DNA from: Spirogloea muscicola
Taxonomy: Eukaryota; Streptophyta; Zygnematophyceae; Spirogloeales; Spirogloeaceae
Assembly (NCBI GenBank): GCA_009602725.1
Contig: WELB01000087.1
Coordinates: 36,131 to 97,339, forward strand
Reading direction: 5' to 3'
DNA length: 61,209 bases
The notes under the pieces were generated by a model, which was not told the DNA's origin, made no database searches, and worked only from the letters and a program-made list of their open reading frames with translations. Of this stretch, positions 50,888-61,209 are shown piece after piece; position 1 is the first letter of the stretch, and each line of letters starts with the position of its first letter. A program made the position numbers and the translations under genes.

Positions 50888-51827
50888 ATGGCGGAAGCCT
50901 CGTGGAACGGTGCCGTGCTGGCGTCCGCCACCAAGATCGAGACTGTCGAGGGCAACGTCTACTTCCCCCCAGGTCGGGGCCCGTCGGCCTCGTCTGCTTC
51001 GCCACCTCTTTTGAAACCCACAATGTCAGTCCTTGAATGTACTCCAGCGTCCAATGCCAGCTCCATGGAGTTTCTCCTGCTTGACGACCAGCCTGTACAT
51101 CACAGGCTGTTTTCCATGGAATGCCTCGGTTGAGAAATCGGCTCCTGGTTGGCCAGCACAAGCCAAGCACTGAGCTCCATCCTGCTGTAGCTTGCACCTG
51201 AGCACCTGCCGTGGCTGGTCAAGAACCAGCTTTCGTCCTTGTCTCGCTCACCCCCCCCATACTTGATACTTGCTGCAGAGTCGCTGAAGAGGGAATACTT
51301 GAAGCCGAGCTCCACACACAGCACGTGTCCATGGAAGGGCGAGGCCAGCTACTACACGATTGACGTCAACGGCCAGCAGAACAAGGTGCTGAATGGGTGT
51401 CTGAACACGGTTCCTATCTCAATCCCCAGACAGTGGTCATGAATCACAGAAATTCCTGCATTGCCACAGCTTGGGTCCACATACTTAGAGAGCAGGTACC
51501 TAGGTACCCATCTACTCGTGCACTTGAGCGTTGAACACATTCAGATAGTGTCACAGACTACGTGCCAGGAATCTGTGCAGGCAGCCTCAGGCGCGCCTTC
51601 AGCAGGAGTGCTAAATCTGCACTTGCCATTGCTCAACAGTGAGGAGTCACTATGGCTATTCATGCTGGCCTGAACGTTGTGAGAGCAGACTTTGAATATG
51701 CTAACCCGAGACTTGCACGCTGTGTTGGCAGGATGCAGCATGGTACTACCCAGCACCGAAGAGCGCAGCGTCCAATATCAAGGACCATGTTGCATTCTGG
51801 AAGGGCGTGAAGGTCTCCACCAAGTAA
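50888..51827 (+). CDS. DUF427 domain protein, paralogue 1
   Basis: Exons 50888-50972, 51279-51385 and 51732-51827 join to 95 aa with GT-AG borders. This is a complete single-domain DUF427 (PF04248) protein, a small beta-barrel of unsettled function found in bacteria, fungi and green algae. It begins MAEASWNGAVLASATKIETV, has the family's GNVYFP block, then LKPSSTHSTCPWKGEASYYT, then AAWYYPAPK and a C-terminal IKDHVAFWKGVKV. The Trp-Lys-Gly and tyrosine-rich strands typical of the family are present. Intron phases and exon lengths are identical to those of the paralogue 3.7 kb downstream, so the pair arose by duplication that kept introns. The protein has no signal peptide. Confidence 0.9.
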
Positions 51828-53918
51828 TGGAGCTGGCTGCGAAGCAGACTGCTGACTCAGCTTGTAAACATATGCTTTTGACAGTGCACTTGAGTATCTC
51901 GAGGCTAGCAGGCTTTAGTAGGACTAGAGATATTTGTGTTCCAGGGGGTCCTAAACCGTCACTCACAGTTGCTAGTCTGCTGTCTTAAAGCAAGGCACTA
52001 CCACTAGTGCCATGCAACCTTGCTTTTGCGTATGGTGGAGGCAGAATGCCTCCACTTTCTTTAAAGCTCGGGCACTTATGTTGCTTATAAGTCATGCATC
52101 ACTTACACACATTCGCATGTATGTTCACTTTATCATACTACTAAGGCTGCCCTCAAGACCCATGAGTGCATCTTGCTGTCACGCAATGGGCAACTTGTGC
52201 TCCTGCGTCATATCTCGTAAGACTGGGATATGCACTTGCAGTGCTTCATTTGCGACTGAGCTTGATTGGTTTTAGAACAATTTGTTGCATGTACATCTCT
52301 CTTAATATGACCCTGTCATAAGACTGAGCGCCTGTTCAGCAAAGCAGAGCAGCTCACTGACTTTCAACAGCAATGCAAGGGCATCCTGCTGACTTAGTGA
52401 AGAAGTTATCAAGTTATCACCAGGACGTTGGTACTTTGGACGCTGCACCTAGCGCAGAGTAAGAACGAATGTGATAACGATGACATTGGCGCGTGGACCC
52501 ATTTAAGTCTTCCCAGATGTTTGCCAGGACAAAGCTCCTCGATTGATCAGATGAGCTTGCGAATGGCAAGGTTGCAGCAATGTCACACAAGCTCGCTACA
52601 CATTCTCATAGTCAAGCCAAGCAAGGTGGAAACACTTACATTTGCTTTCTGTGCTACTGAGCTATCTGGGACTTTTATTGTTTCTCAGCTCATCTGTGCC
52701 ACGATCTACATATGCGAATTAGACTTCCAAGTCGCCCCTTTGCAGCCGTTGTCATAGCCACTCTGGCCGAGCTGCCTACACCGCCAGCTTCTGAAAGAGC
52801 TTGCAGTGCACCTTGATAAGCATCTAAGTTGTGCTGCTCCCTGCTGCTGCTCGCTGCTCGCTGAAGTAGTCCTTCTTCCGTGGTCCTCCATGTCTGTACC
52901 TTCTATTGGAGTTGGCTGGTCAGTGCACCCTTGAGCCTCACTTGACAACATGAGGCCTGACTTGGATTGGCAAACTCTTATACTCCGATAAAGCTAAACC
53001 TTCAGTGTCAAGACCAGCTTGTAGAGGCCAACAATGAAAATAAAGCCACAGCGGTCCAGACCCGCCCAAGTCTAGCGAGCTGAAGCACTTCTTTCTTGTG
53101 ATGAAGAGTGAAGGGCAAGCTCATAGACATTGACGAAGAGTGGAGGGCAAGCCCATAGACGGCTCTTCAGAATAAGGTGATGCTTCTGAGAGGCTAGCCT
53201 AACGGTATGACTAGGTCAATAAGGGCCGGAAGCTCTCACGAAACTACTCCCCATGATTTCTGCGGATAGACGCTCAATGACTTCTATTCAACAAATGCAG
53301 ATTGGAGATATCGGGGAATTTGTTGTGTGCTTATAGGAGCACACAACAGTATGTGCAGCGATTGCATGCGAATAGCTGACTGAATATGGCACTTTCTTAC
53401 GCATTTGAAATTTCTCCCTTCTCAATATCATAGTGGTCGGTGCTTTGTCTAGCATCCAGAAGCAACAGCCTCCTCCTCAGGAAAGCCAAGAATCTCTTGA
53501 CTAGACAAAGGCAGGTGGTTTATTTTGCCCACCCTTTGAACAAGGTCCAAGGTTGGCTTTGCGTTTCAAAGCCCTCCCTTCGTACTTGGCCATTTGGCCT
53601 TCGTGTCTTCCGAATACACGGAATTCCCTTGGAAGAGCCACTTTCCTTCTGTGTCCTTAGGAAGAGCCACTGTCCTTCTGTGAAAGCCCGAAGCAGGTGC
53701 TTATCTCAGGGGGTGACCAGCAGAAGAAGACCAGCCCGCTCTCCCTTCTATAGAAGCGCACTTTGTTGAAGGGCAAGGGCCTGCAAGAGGTGCCTGTTCA
53801 ACGAAAGCTGCAATCTCAGCGCAGGGGGGAATGTCCCCGCCAGTTATTTCTGGAAGCAAGCAAGAAGAAGAGCAAGAGCAAGAAGCAAGAGCCCTTAGCC
53901 ACCTTCCAGAAGAAGAGA

Positions 53919-54030
53919 GAGAAGGCGCGCGGGGCGCATGAATTGAAAGGGAGGCCAATTCAAGCCAATACATTGTTCAGGCAGAGTCGAGTGCAGACTA
54001 AACAATGCTACATAATACGGAGACCTAATC
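53919..54030 (+). repeat. Module X, first of a near-identical pair
   Basis: GAGAGAAGGCGCGCGGGGCG to CTACATAATACGGAG. Over about 105 bp it is the same as 54351-54465 except for a few bases at the end. The sequence on its left side (CAGAAGAAGA) differs from that of all other copies. Confidence 0.88.
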
Positions 54031-54350
54031 TAAGGTACCTAAGATGACATTAGTACCAAAGAAGAGATAGACTTCCAGCAATCCAGCAGAGGGCGATGAA
54101 AACAGCGCTTCCAAATTGACTGATGGCTGTGAGAGGCCAGTCCGGAACAAAGAATGAAGACAGTTCGAAGGGTGTAAGGCACACGAGATGAGAGACGAGG
54201 AGGGCCTTCCAGAATGGAACCCTAAACCCTTATCCTCAATGGGCGAGCCCTTTCTTCTTCCAGAAGGCCCGGCTACTTCGTTAGCGGGTGGGGCCAGCTC
54301 AAGAAGCAAGTAGAAGCCGCTCTGCCACAAGAGCGATGTGAAATTGATAA

Positions 54351-54465
54351 GAGAGAAGGCGCGCGGGGCGCATGAATTGAAAGGGAGGCCAATTCAAGCC
54401 AATACATTGTTCAGGCAGAGTCGAGTGCAGACTAAACAATGCTATATAATACGGAAAGAAAGCAA
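54351..54465 (+). repeat. Module X, second of the pair, upstream of DUF427 gene 2
   Basis: Nearly identical to 53919-54030 and ending 160 bp before the DUF427 ATG. It lies close enough to be in the promoter or 5' UTR of that gene. It contains a TATATAATAC box-like sequence at its right end. Confidence 0.88.
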
Positions 54466-54624
54466 GGCACCACGCTGCTCCGAGGCCAAGCTAAAGCGAG
54501 CGAACGAGGAGCCAGCCATCTGTCGCTGGATTCCAACTCGCAGCTCATATCCCGCTCTCCACTGCCGTCGCAGCTATCGCCGCCAGCCCCCCCGCCGCCT
54601 CCGCCGCCGCCGCTCCCCAACGCC

Positions 54625-55504
54625 ATGGCCGAGGCCATCTGGAACGGTGCCGTGCTGGCGGCCGCCCCCAAGTTCGAGGTCGTCGAGGGCAACGTCTACT
54701 TCCCTCCCGGTACGACCCCAGGCTGCCGACGCAGCTCCCGGCAGCGCTAGGCCGGCGCAGGCAGAGCCTCGTGGGCCTCGTGGGCCTCCCGGGCTCGCTG
54801 ACAGCGCCCGCCGTCGTCATTGTGATTGTGGGATGTGGTCCGTTCCCGCTGCTTCAGAGGAAGGAGTGAGCGATGCTGCTGCCTTTGCAGCGAGCAAGCC
54901 CGTGTCCAGCTCACCTGGCGTCACTTGCACGGCGGCCTGCAGACTCGCTGAAGAAGGAGTTCTTCAAGCCGAGCGCCACGCACACGACCTGCGGCTGGAA
55001 GGGCGAAGCCAGCTACTACACCATCGAGGTCAATGGCAAGCAGAACAAGGTGCGGTGCTGCCGCTCTCCTTGGCGCGTCGGGTGCACAGACTGGTCTTGC
55101 GTCATCTGTGATGTGGCGGCTGACACTCTTACTGACGTTTGCCTGGGCCCCGTAGTAGCAATGTGAGAAATCGCCAGCCTCGTCTTCAGCACGCAGTCTC
55201 AGCAGTGGCGTGCTTATTGGGCTAGTGTGAACTGGTGTTGTTCCTGAGAAGTTGAAGCCTCTCCAAGTCTTGCAAGTCTTTTGTTGCGAATAGGAATGCG
55301 AATGGCGGCGCTGTCTGGAAATTTTTGTGGACATACTGGGTTCAGAAATTGCTCAGTGTATGTTCTCTGGACTTGCTCATATGTCATTAATTGCTGCCTG
55401 CTTGGCAGGACGCAGCATGGTTCTATCCGACCCCCAAGGATGCCGCAAAGAATATCAAGGATCACGTCGCCTTCTGGAAGGGCGTGACAGTTGAGAAGAA
55501 GTGA
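54625..55504 (+). CDS. DUF427 domain protein, paralogue 2
   Basis: Exons 54625-54709, 54943-55049 and 55409-55504 join to 95 aa. The sequence is MAEAIWNGAVLAAAPKFEVV, GNVYFP, LKKEFFKPSATHTTCGWKGE, AAWFYPTPKDAAKNIKD, then WKGVTVEKK and stop. Exon lengths match paralogue 1 exactly, and most differences are conservative, which argues that both copies are under selection. The 5' flank carries a CCG run and a near-identical module X copy, so the two paralogues may now have different promoters. Function unknown; the domain is complete. Confidence 0.9.
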
Positions 55505-56688
55505 GCCTGCAGCCATTGACACCCAGCCTGTGGCAGCAGCTGTCAAGGTAGCGATAGCCTGAAGTGGCTGCTGGCGACATTGCAGCAGCCCCGACTGCAC
55601 TCCCTGAGGCCAGGGTCAGCTTGAAAGATGAGGCATTTACAAGCATACATTTAAACTGAGACGATATCTGTCTTATCATTTTGAAAGCGAGCTAATCTCA
55701 AAAGTCATGGGACTCAGTGGAGGTGACTGGTGGCCTTGACTATCAAGAGCAAGCAGCTCACCTTTCTCGTTTGGTTAGAGAACCTTGTCAAGTAGAGGGG
55801 CTCAATGGTCGCAGGTGATCTAAGCAGTGCACAAGTCTGCATTCGCTTGACTACAAGTCAGATTTGGGCGTGTTTGTTCGATGTCAGTTGAATAAGACTA
55901 AACACAGGGCATTTTTCATCGGACAGCATGGCAGTCTGTGAACCATTCAATGTTGGAGGTTGACAGCGTCTTGTATGGCAAAGCATACAAGACGCTGGCC
56001 CCAATGCCAGGCTAGTGGCAGGCCTTGTCATGAATTTTGATAGTGCTAGGTCGGTATACGGGTCTAGATTGTAAAATGCCCACACACTGTGACAAGTTCG
56101 GCAAGCATTGCAAATTGACTTGGTGAGAAAATGCAAATGTCATCTACTTACGTGCTCATTGATTTTAACCGATAGGTAAAGGTTCCAACGCTTCAACACC
56201 GTGTTCACCCACTCCTCAGTGAACTTACACTTTTCACTGGGGATGTGGGTGAGGACAAGTACCTGCTGGCAGTTGGCCCACTGCGATCTCACAAAGAGCA
56301 TTCTTTGCAGCTAACTAAGAGTCGACACAACAAGTGGGTTTGTTCAAGCGATGAATGAACAAAGATCACGTCATATTGGCTAGAAGGCGTGCACGTGTAC
56401 TGTATAGCAGCGCATAAGCTGTACCAACTTCTGTCTAGTCCGAAGAAGGTCACGCTTAATTGTATCATGCACTATCTATTGTAAGCATTTCATCGACGAA
56501 TCTTGGCTCATTCTCTAAATTTGAGAAGAGGCAACTTCACTTGCTGCCCAAGTCATAATACAACGGGCTGCTACAAATATTGAAAGCTCGTAACAAGCTC
56601 GTTCGTACTGTGCTCCCACTCATATTAGAAGGCAGGAGCAAGTGAGTCACAAAGGCTTCTGATGTCGTGCTTCTAGGTATGAAAGGGA
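55505..56688. other. Interval between DUF427 gene 2 and the EXO/FAS1 locus
   Basis: There is one notable minus-strand open frame of 53 codons at 56140-56301 (contains QVLVLTHIPSEKCKFTEEWV). It has low-complexity-free, coding-like composition and a GTAAGT donor near its end, so it could be an exon of an unrecognised gene. I could not assign it. An inverted repeat (CAGCGTCTTGTATG...CATACAAGACGCTG) lies at about 55962-55996. Confidence 0.4.
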
Positions 56689-59600
56689 TCACTGTGTATG
56701 CAGCTTCAGATTGTCAGCTCCAAAGAAATGGTTTATGCCATGAATCACAACTCGGCCATCGTTGTATATGTTTGGCTGGTCGATGATGGCCACAGTACCG
56801 TCTTCGGACCGAAGGTATACGACACCCTGCCTGGATACTGTTGTGACCTCCATCTGCATATTGACAGATCCGTGGAGAGGAGGAAATGCTTGAGATCATT
56901 CTCTCGCATGTAAGAGCAGAAAAGCAGCATCAGTTAGGTTCGCCGGGCATGAGGTGCTTATAGAATCCAGTACGAGCTCTCTAAGTTGCTTTCAAAAAGC
57001 GGATGCCGTTTGCTTTGGCCAGAACTCGTTGGATTGCTATCGGAAAGCCAAAGCCATTTGCTTTGGCCAGAGACATAACTGTATGCATACACGTAACTCA
57101 CCAGATGGTTGAGGGTGCACAAGATGCGTGGTCGATGGTAAGTCATGAGGTCAGAGTAAGTGTAAAAGCCAGCAATTGTCTGGTACAATGCGATGCGATT
57201 GACGTCGTAGCCATTGGACGTCCGTTCATAGTCGATACTTCTGCCTGCCTGAGGGTATACTGGTAAGAGGCCTGTGTCGCTGCAGGTGCAAAAATTCATA
57301 CTCAGCACAAGAGTAGCTCTCAGACAAGTGTGGCAGTGCAGATTGATGTACCTCTTACATAATTTGGGGAACTTCTGCGGCGCATGCGAGAGGCAAACTG
57401 GACTATCAGCAAAGCAGCCACAAAAGTATATTACTTATATACTTATTTGGAATCTCGGGCACATGTCTCACCTGGGTGCAAATATTGTGTATTTGGTTGT
57501 CAACGGCGATCGCAGAACAGCAGTTGAAAATGCAGTCTCCTGAACATACAGTGTTAAGCAATAAATGCAGCTATGGGCCTCAACCTATGTGCAAGTCAAC
57601 ACAAGCATGTACCAGCAGTGGAAAAGGTTCTGTGCACAACGTTGCTCGGTAAAGCCGTATCTTTGCTCCTCATCGTCACAAGGGAGCAGAGGTTGACGAG
57701 GTTCAATTTCTGCTACTTACAATGTAGAGCGACAGAAACTGCGTGTGCTTCTTTGTGTCTCGAAGGGCTTGCAGTAGTGGTGCCTGTGGTACAGTGGGAT
57801 CAAAGTACACTGGAGGAACATCGCCATCACCATATGAATGTGTGTCGAGGCTCGTCATTGGTGATGGCGCCATGGGACTCATAGCAGGGAGATCAGAGGT
57901 GTCGGCATATCCTTGTGGGCCGAATGGTGGAAATGGTGGTGGAACATATTTTCCGAGACCAGTGGCCTGGGGGAGCAACAGCGATGAGATTGGTGGATTA
58001 TAGCTCCTGGCAGCACGTCATGCACTGTCCAAGATGCGGCAGCTCATGCAGTGACGCCTCTCAGAACTGCAGTTCATACAGAGCAACCCTTCTAAGGAAC
58101 TTGATAATATTGGGGGGTGTACCTGCAGCTCGCAGTCAGCTGTACGGATGTCGTATATCTCCGGCAACTGCATGCAGACGTTGCAACAAGAGCCAGGCTC
58201 AGTCGTAACAATCGCATTGAAGCAAACGTCAAAATGGTGACCAGAGTTTGTCTAAGGCCGCAACAAACGATGCAGGCAAAGCGAGGTAGCAGTGCAAGGT
58301 GCATATCACGTAGTTTTCGACTCTGGCTTAAGTCAAAGCTCACTATGAATTTGCTTCCATGAGCTCCGATCATGTTGTAGTAGCCTTTGCTGGTGTTCTG
58401 TAAGATACCATAGTAGTAGCACGTCGTCTGACCAATATCTAGCATATTCTCGGATGCTGGGCCTGCCCAACCCTGCCACAGTCGCCAACTGATAAAGTCA
58501 AACGTCCTGCACGGAAGGACTGGCAGATCATAGCAAGCGAGGCTTTCCGCAGCTAGAGTGAGATTAACAGATGAGAGTGAGATGTACAAGCAGTGCTCAC
58601 CGTGGGCTGAACGGGATCAGAAGCCGTGCCTGCCATGAATGTAGCAACAGTAGCTATCAGGGCGTCAATGCCCTTTGAAGCACTTGCAGGTGGGTATGGT
58701 TGATCAGTTTGGAAGTGGTAATTGAACTGGTCAAGGCCGGACGCCATGGGATAGAATGGACTAGATCCCGGGCTGAATTGTGGATTTTGCATGAAGATGT
58801 ACTTAATTTCCTGCACAATCAAAGACATATTCATCTTACTTTCTCCTTGACCACTTTGACTTGTGTTGCAATCATCTGAAAGGCTACATGGTATCTCATT
58901 GTTAAGAATATAATAATAATAGCGCATTCAAACTATTCAGACTGTTCTTACTGTTCCTTGAAGCTGGAGTGATGCACGGTTGCTGTAGGAGAAGTCAGTC
59001 ACAAGCACATCAGGGCTCACAAGAACAAAATAGATGCCATCCTTGTCCAGGGGTAATCTGGTGCCAAGGGACTTCTGAAGCAGGCCTGCAATATCGTTCC
59101 CTGTTTACAAGGAGAAGCGTTAGTGCTTCAGGCAGCATGGATCCTCATCCCTCTTGACGTCTAGAGGGTAACAAGACAACGCCAACATCATAGTAATACC
59201 GATGGATGTGATACAGATAAAGGATATCATCCGCACAAGGCAGCTACAAACAAGCCCATAATATGCCACTATCACGTATGAATTTTAGAGTACTAGCACC
59301 ACGTCAGGGATGCCAATGTATGTCACTCCACGTTTTCAAAGCTAAGTATTTGCATCAGCAACTGCACCTAACGTGAGCTGATTGGCAGATCAGGCATCAA
59401 AGGTGAGACAATTTCTTGAGTCAGGTGGTTGAAGAGCACCTGAGGGATTCTCAGCATTGGCGTCAAGTGCCCTGCCAAATTGATATCCTAGACCAGCAAA
59501 TCCTGCGATCAATGATGACTGACTTATAAGACAGCTGGTGCACCATGTGTACATGTTGACAACCCATTGAGTGCAAGTCAGTCTCGAGTTGCTTCGGCCA

Positions 59601-60576
59601 GGCACGTGGGCTTTTATAAGTCACCTCCAACTCTGACATCTCCTGTTACAGGCTGACCATCCTGGCCAGTAAGGCTGGTCACGATGGCCCACCAGTCCAT
59701 GACACTAGGTGTACTGTTGTCAAAGCCGTAGTAAGTGGGGGGTCGAGGCTGCACAAGCGTATTGAGCAATCTTGATTAGACAGCCAGCATGTACTATGGC
59801 AAATATTTATTAAGGAGGTCAACTGGGAAATGCCAAGTGCTCTTACAGGACCTCGGATCAAGAACTAGTGCAGAGTGATGATGGCAACTCGAGAGAGAGA
59901 GTCACTCACAAATGAGATCGACTTGACAAACTCGATTGTCGGCAAAGTCTCACTCAACGACCATGCCCCATACCACAGCAGATAGACCTTGATGGGTCTG
60001 CTCATCACTGGACCTCCAAAATACTGCAAGTTAGTGTCGTTGCAATTTGAAACGCATGGACCTGCTCGCCCGGAAATGTACAGCCAAGAGCAAAAGCTCC
60101 CGTCAGCAGTTGTGTGACTTGGTGAGGTACGTGCGCAAAAGAATCATGCAACATCACATTGCAGTACATTCCCGATGCCTGGGGGAGAATGTTAGCGAGG
60201 TGGAGGCCTGCACAAGACCTCCGAAAGGCATAGTAGAAGGCAGGTCCGCTGCCCAGCTCATTTGTGGAAGGGCGAACGGCTCAGGTTCTTCGCGCGCGTC
60301 AGGAGCCGGTGCGGGTGCGCCCAGACTCATCGTTGTGGTCATCTCGGGCGGTAAGGCTTTCACAGTGGCGACCGATACGTGATGGCCTATGCCCGGAGGG
60401 TGGTGGCCCCGTCCAGCATGGTGACCTGCTGCCGCCAGGCGTCTGCCAGCCACCCTAAGGCGCCGCAAGTCCGTCGCGGGCTCCAAGTGCGAGCGAGCTC
60501 CCTGAGCGGCAATGGCAGCGCCGAGGACGAGGAGGAGACAGAAGCGGCCGGACAAAAGAGCCACCAGCTTCTCCAT
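56689..60576 (-). CDS. EXORDIUM-like region followed by Pro-rich linker and FAS1 domain
   Basis: Minus strand, many exons. It starts at 60576 with a signal peptide (MEKLVALLSGRFCLLLVLGA). The EXORDIUM/Phi-1-like part (PF04674) has GGPVMSRPIKVYLLWYGAW near 60.0 kb, PSVMDWWAIVTSLTGQDG near 59.70 kb, DIAGLLQKSLGTRLPLDKDG and VLVTDFSYSN near 59.03 kb, and KGIDALIATVATFMAG near 58.66 kb. A Cys-containing stretch (CNVCMQLPEIYDIRTADCEL) lies near 58.15 kb. A Pro-rich exon (58018-57721) ends in LLQALRDTKKHTQFLSLY, which looks like the start of a FAS1 domain. That domain continues with TKYTIFAP near 57.49 kb, ALYQTIAGFYTYSDLM near 57.16 kb and IYNDGRVVIHGINHFF near 56.77 kb. The stop is at 56689-56691. 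Splice phases in the 3' half are consistent. Both domains belong to the cell wall or extracellular matrix, so a fusion is plausible. Two adjacent genes cannot be excluded. Confidence 0.68.
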
Positions 60577-60870
60577 GATCTTCGTGGTCGACCACGAGCC
60601 GGCTCAGCAGCCGTTTGCCGTGTGCAGACAACCGGCTGGCAGGCAACAGCTCGTAAGCGGCAGCTCGCAGGGCCTCAAATGGAGCACGCCGTGGGAAGAA
60701 GAGAATGCAGAGGCAGCAGCAGCGGTGGCCGCAGCTAGTGCTGGCAGGCGTGTGAGCTGCGGCAGCTGCGTGGACTGAAGGCCGGGCTTGACCAGGCGCC
60801 CGCCTTATAAGGCATAGTGCTTGAAGGCGGGAGCTGGCGGCGGGAAGCAATTGCCGTTGGCGGGGTGGCC

Positions 60871-60984
60871 ATGGCGGCGCGCGGAGCTGCAGGCCGCGCC
60901 AGGGGGGCAGGTTTGCCGCCGTTGCACAACCGCCGGCCAGCATTGGGCAACGGATTCGATTACGTCAACTCCGAGCACGTAGCC
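60871..60984 (+). CDS. Possible first exon of a gene leaving the window
   Basis: An ATG at 60871 (GGCCATGG context) opens 38 codons ending SEHVA, exactly in phase 0 before a GTGAGC donor. The sequence is Ala/Arg/Gly-rich, as expected for a GC-rich first exon here, and no family is recognisable. It would be divergent from the EXO/FAS1 locus. The remaining bases to 61209 would be intron. The call rests only on start, donor and position. Confidence 0.3.
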
Positions 60985-61209
60985 GTGAGCAGGAAGAGAT
61001 CGTGTATTAGAAAGAAATGTAGGCCAAATGGCCAGGTACAAAGGCAAGCACATCTAAAAATCTACATAACCTACAGCAGATTGACCCGCTCAATAACCAC
61101 GGGTCAAAACATAAAGGTCACTACTCGATGCATGAATACTAGATGCCAGGAACGGAGCCCTTCTGCCACCTACTAGAGCTCGCCCAGCTTTCTGGTGCAA
61201 GGCACTAGC

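Larger units (their letters stand above)
51828..54624. other. Interval between DUF427 paralogues
   Basis: No intact gene is recognised. 51.83-53.4 kb has only short open frames. From 53.52 kb diverged Y-like units appear (AAGGTCCAAGGTTGGC...AAAGCCCTCCC), followed by X at 53919, Y-type units at 54.12(-) and 54.23(+), and X again at 54351. The last 30 bases before the second DUF427 start are a CCG run. Confidence 0.6.

Noticed and set aside
28000-55000. CRISPR-like array from the regularly recurring short repeats
   Set aside because: Copies differ in orientation and spacing, and there are no uniform spacers or cas genes; the host is eukaryotic.
55962-55996. Inverted repeat around CAGCGTCTTGTATG as a transposon end
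   Set aside because: Single occurrence with a very short spacer, no target-site duplication and no paired second end seen.

Overview
The window is nuclear DNA of an intron-rich eukaryote, most likely a green alga. The conserved genes are cut into many short exons with GT-AG introns of about 100-300 bp. Several proteins have their closest recognisable relatives in green plants: a plant-type glucosylceramide synthase, a DUF3754/TMEM143-like protein, an EXORDIUM-like protein, root-cap-like proteins and a green-lineage FAS1 domain. The root-cap and EXORDIUM families hint at a streptophyte alga, but this is inference from remembered family features. There are no operons; genes lie on both strands with divergent and convergent spacing.

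Layout. 0.7-25 kb is a dense housekeeping block: SPOUT1/C9orf114-type RNA methyltransferase (-), a 6-phospho-3-hexuloisomerase-like SIS protein (+), OLA1/YchF-type ATPase (+), the SNARE Sec22 (+), a GT21 glucosylceramide synthase (-) and V-ATPase catalytic subunit A (+, 21 exons, 624 aa reconstructed). 26-28 kb holds an NAA40/NatD-like N-acetyltransferase (-). 28.4-31.5 kb is debris of a non-LTR (LINE) retrotransposon: three partial plus-strand copies of its C-terminal endonuclease region, and a minus-strand reverse transcriptase fragment. 32.2-37 kb is the DUF3754 gene (-). 37-39.5 kb has no recognised gene. 39.8-41.9 kb is a broken Ty3/gypsy element (-) that has lost the catalytic segment of its reverse transcriptase. 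43.5-49.2 kb is a direct tandem duplication of about 3 kb carrying a secreted root-cap-like gene; the first copy is nearly intact and the second is a pseudogene. 50.9-55.5 kb has two intact DUF427 paralogues (+). 56.7-60.6 kb is a minus-strand locus that reads as an EXORDIUM-like region followed by a Pro-rich linker and a FAS1 domain.

Two repeat modules run through the accessory half. Module Y is a hairpin repeat (GGCTGG...CCAGCC, then GGGCGAGC) that lies directly downstream of the LINE endonuclease frame, so it is best read as the LINE 3' tail. Module X, about 110 bp, keeps one sharp edge but abuts different sequences in different copies; one copy lies in an OLA1 intron. GCC/GGC trinucleotide tracts sit at or near the 5' ends of most genes. 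The genes do not form one pathway. The block mixes RNA modification, translation-linked ATPase, vesicle fusion, sphingolipid synthesis, organelle acidification and histone N-acetylation, followed by a repeat-rich interval with lineage-specific secreted proteins.
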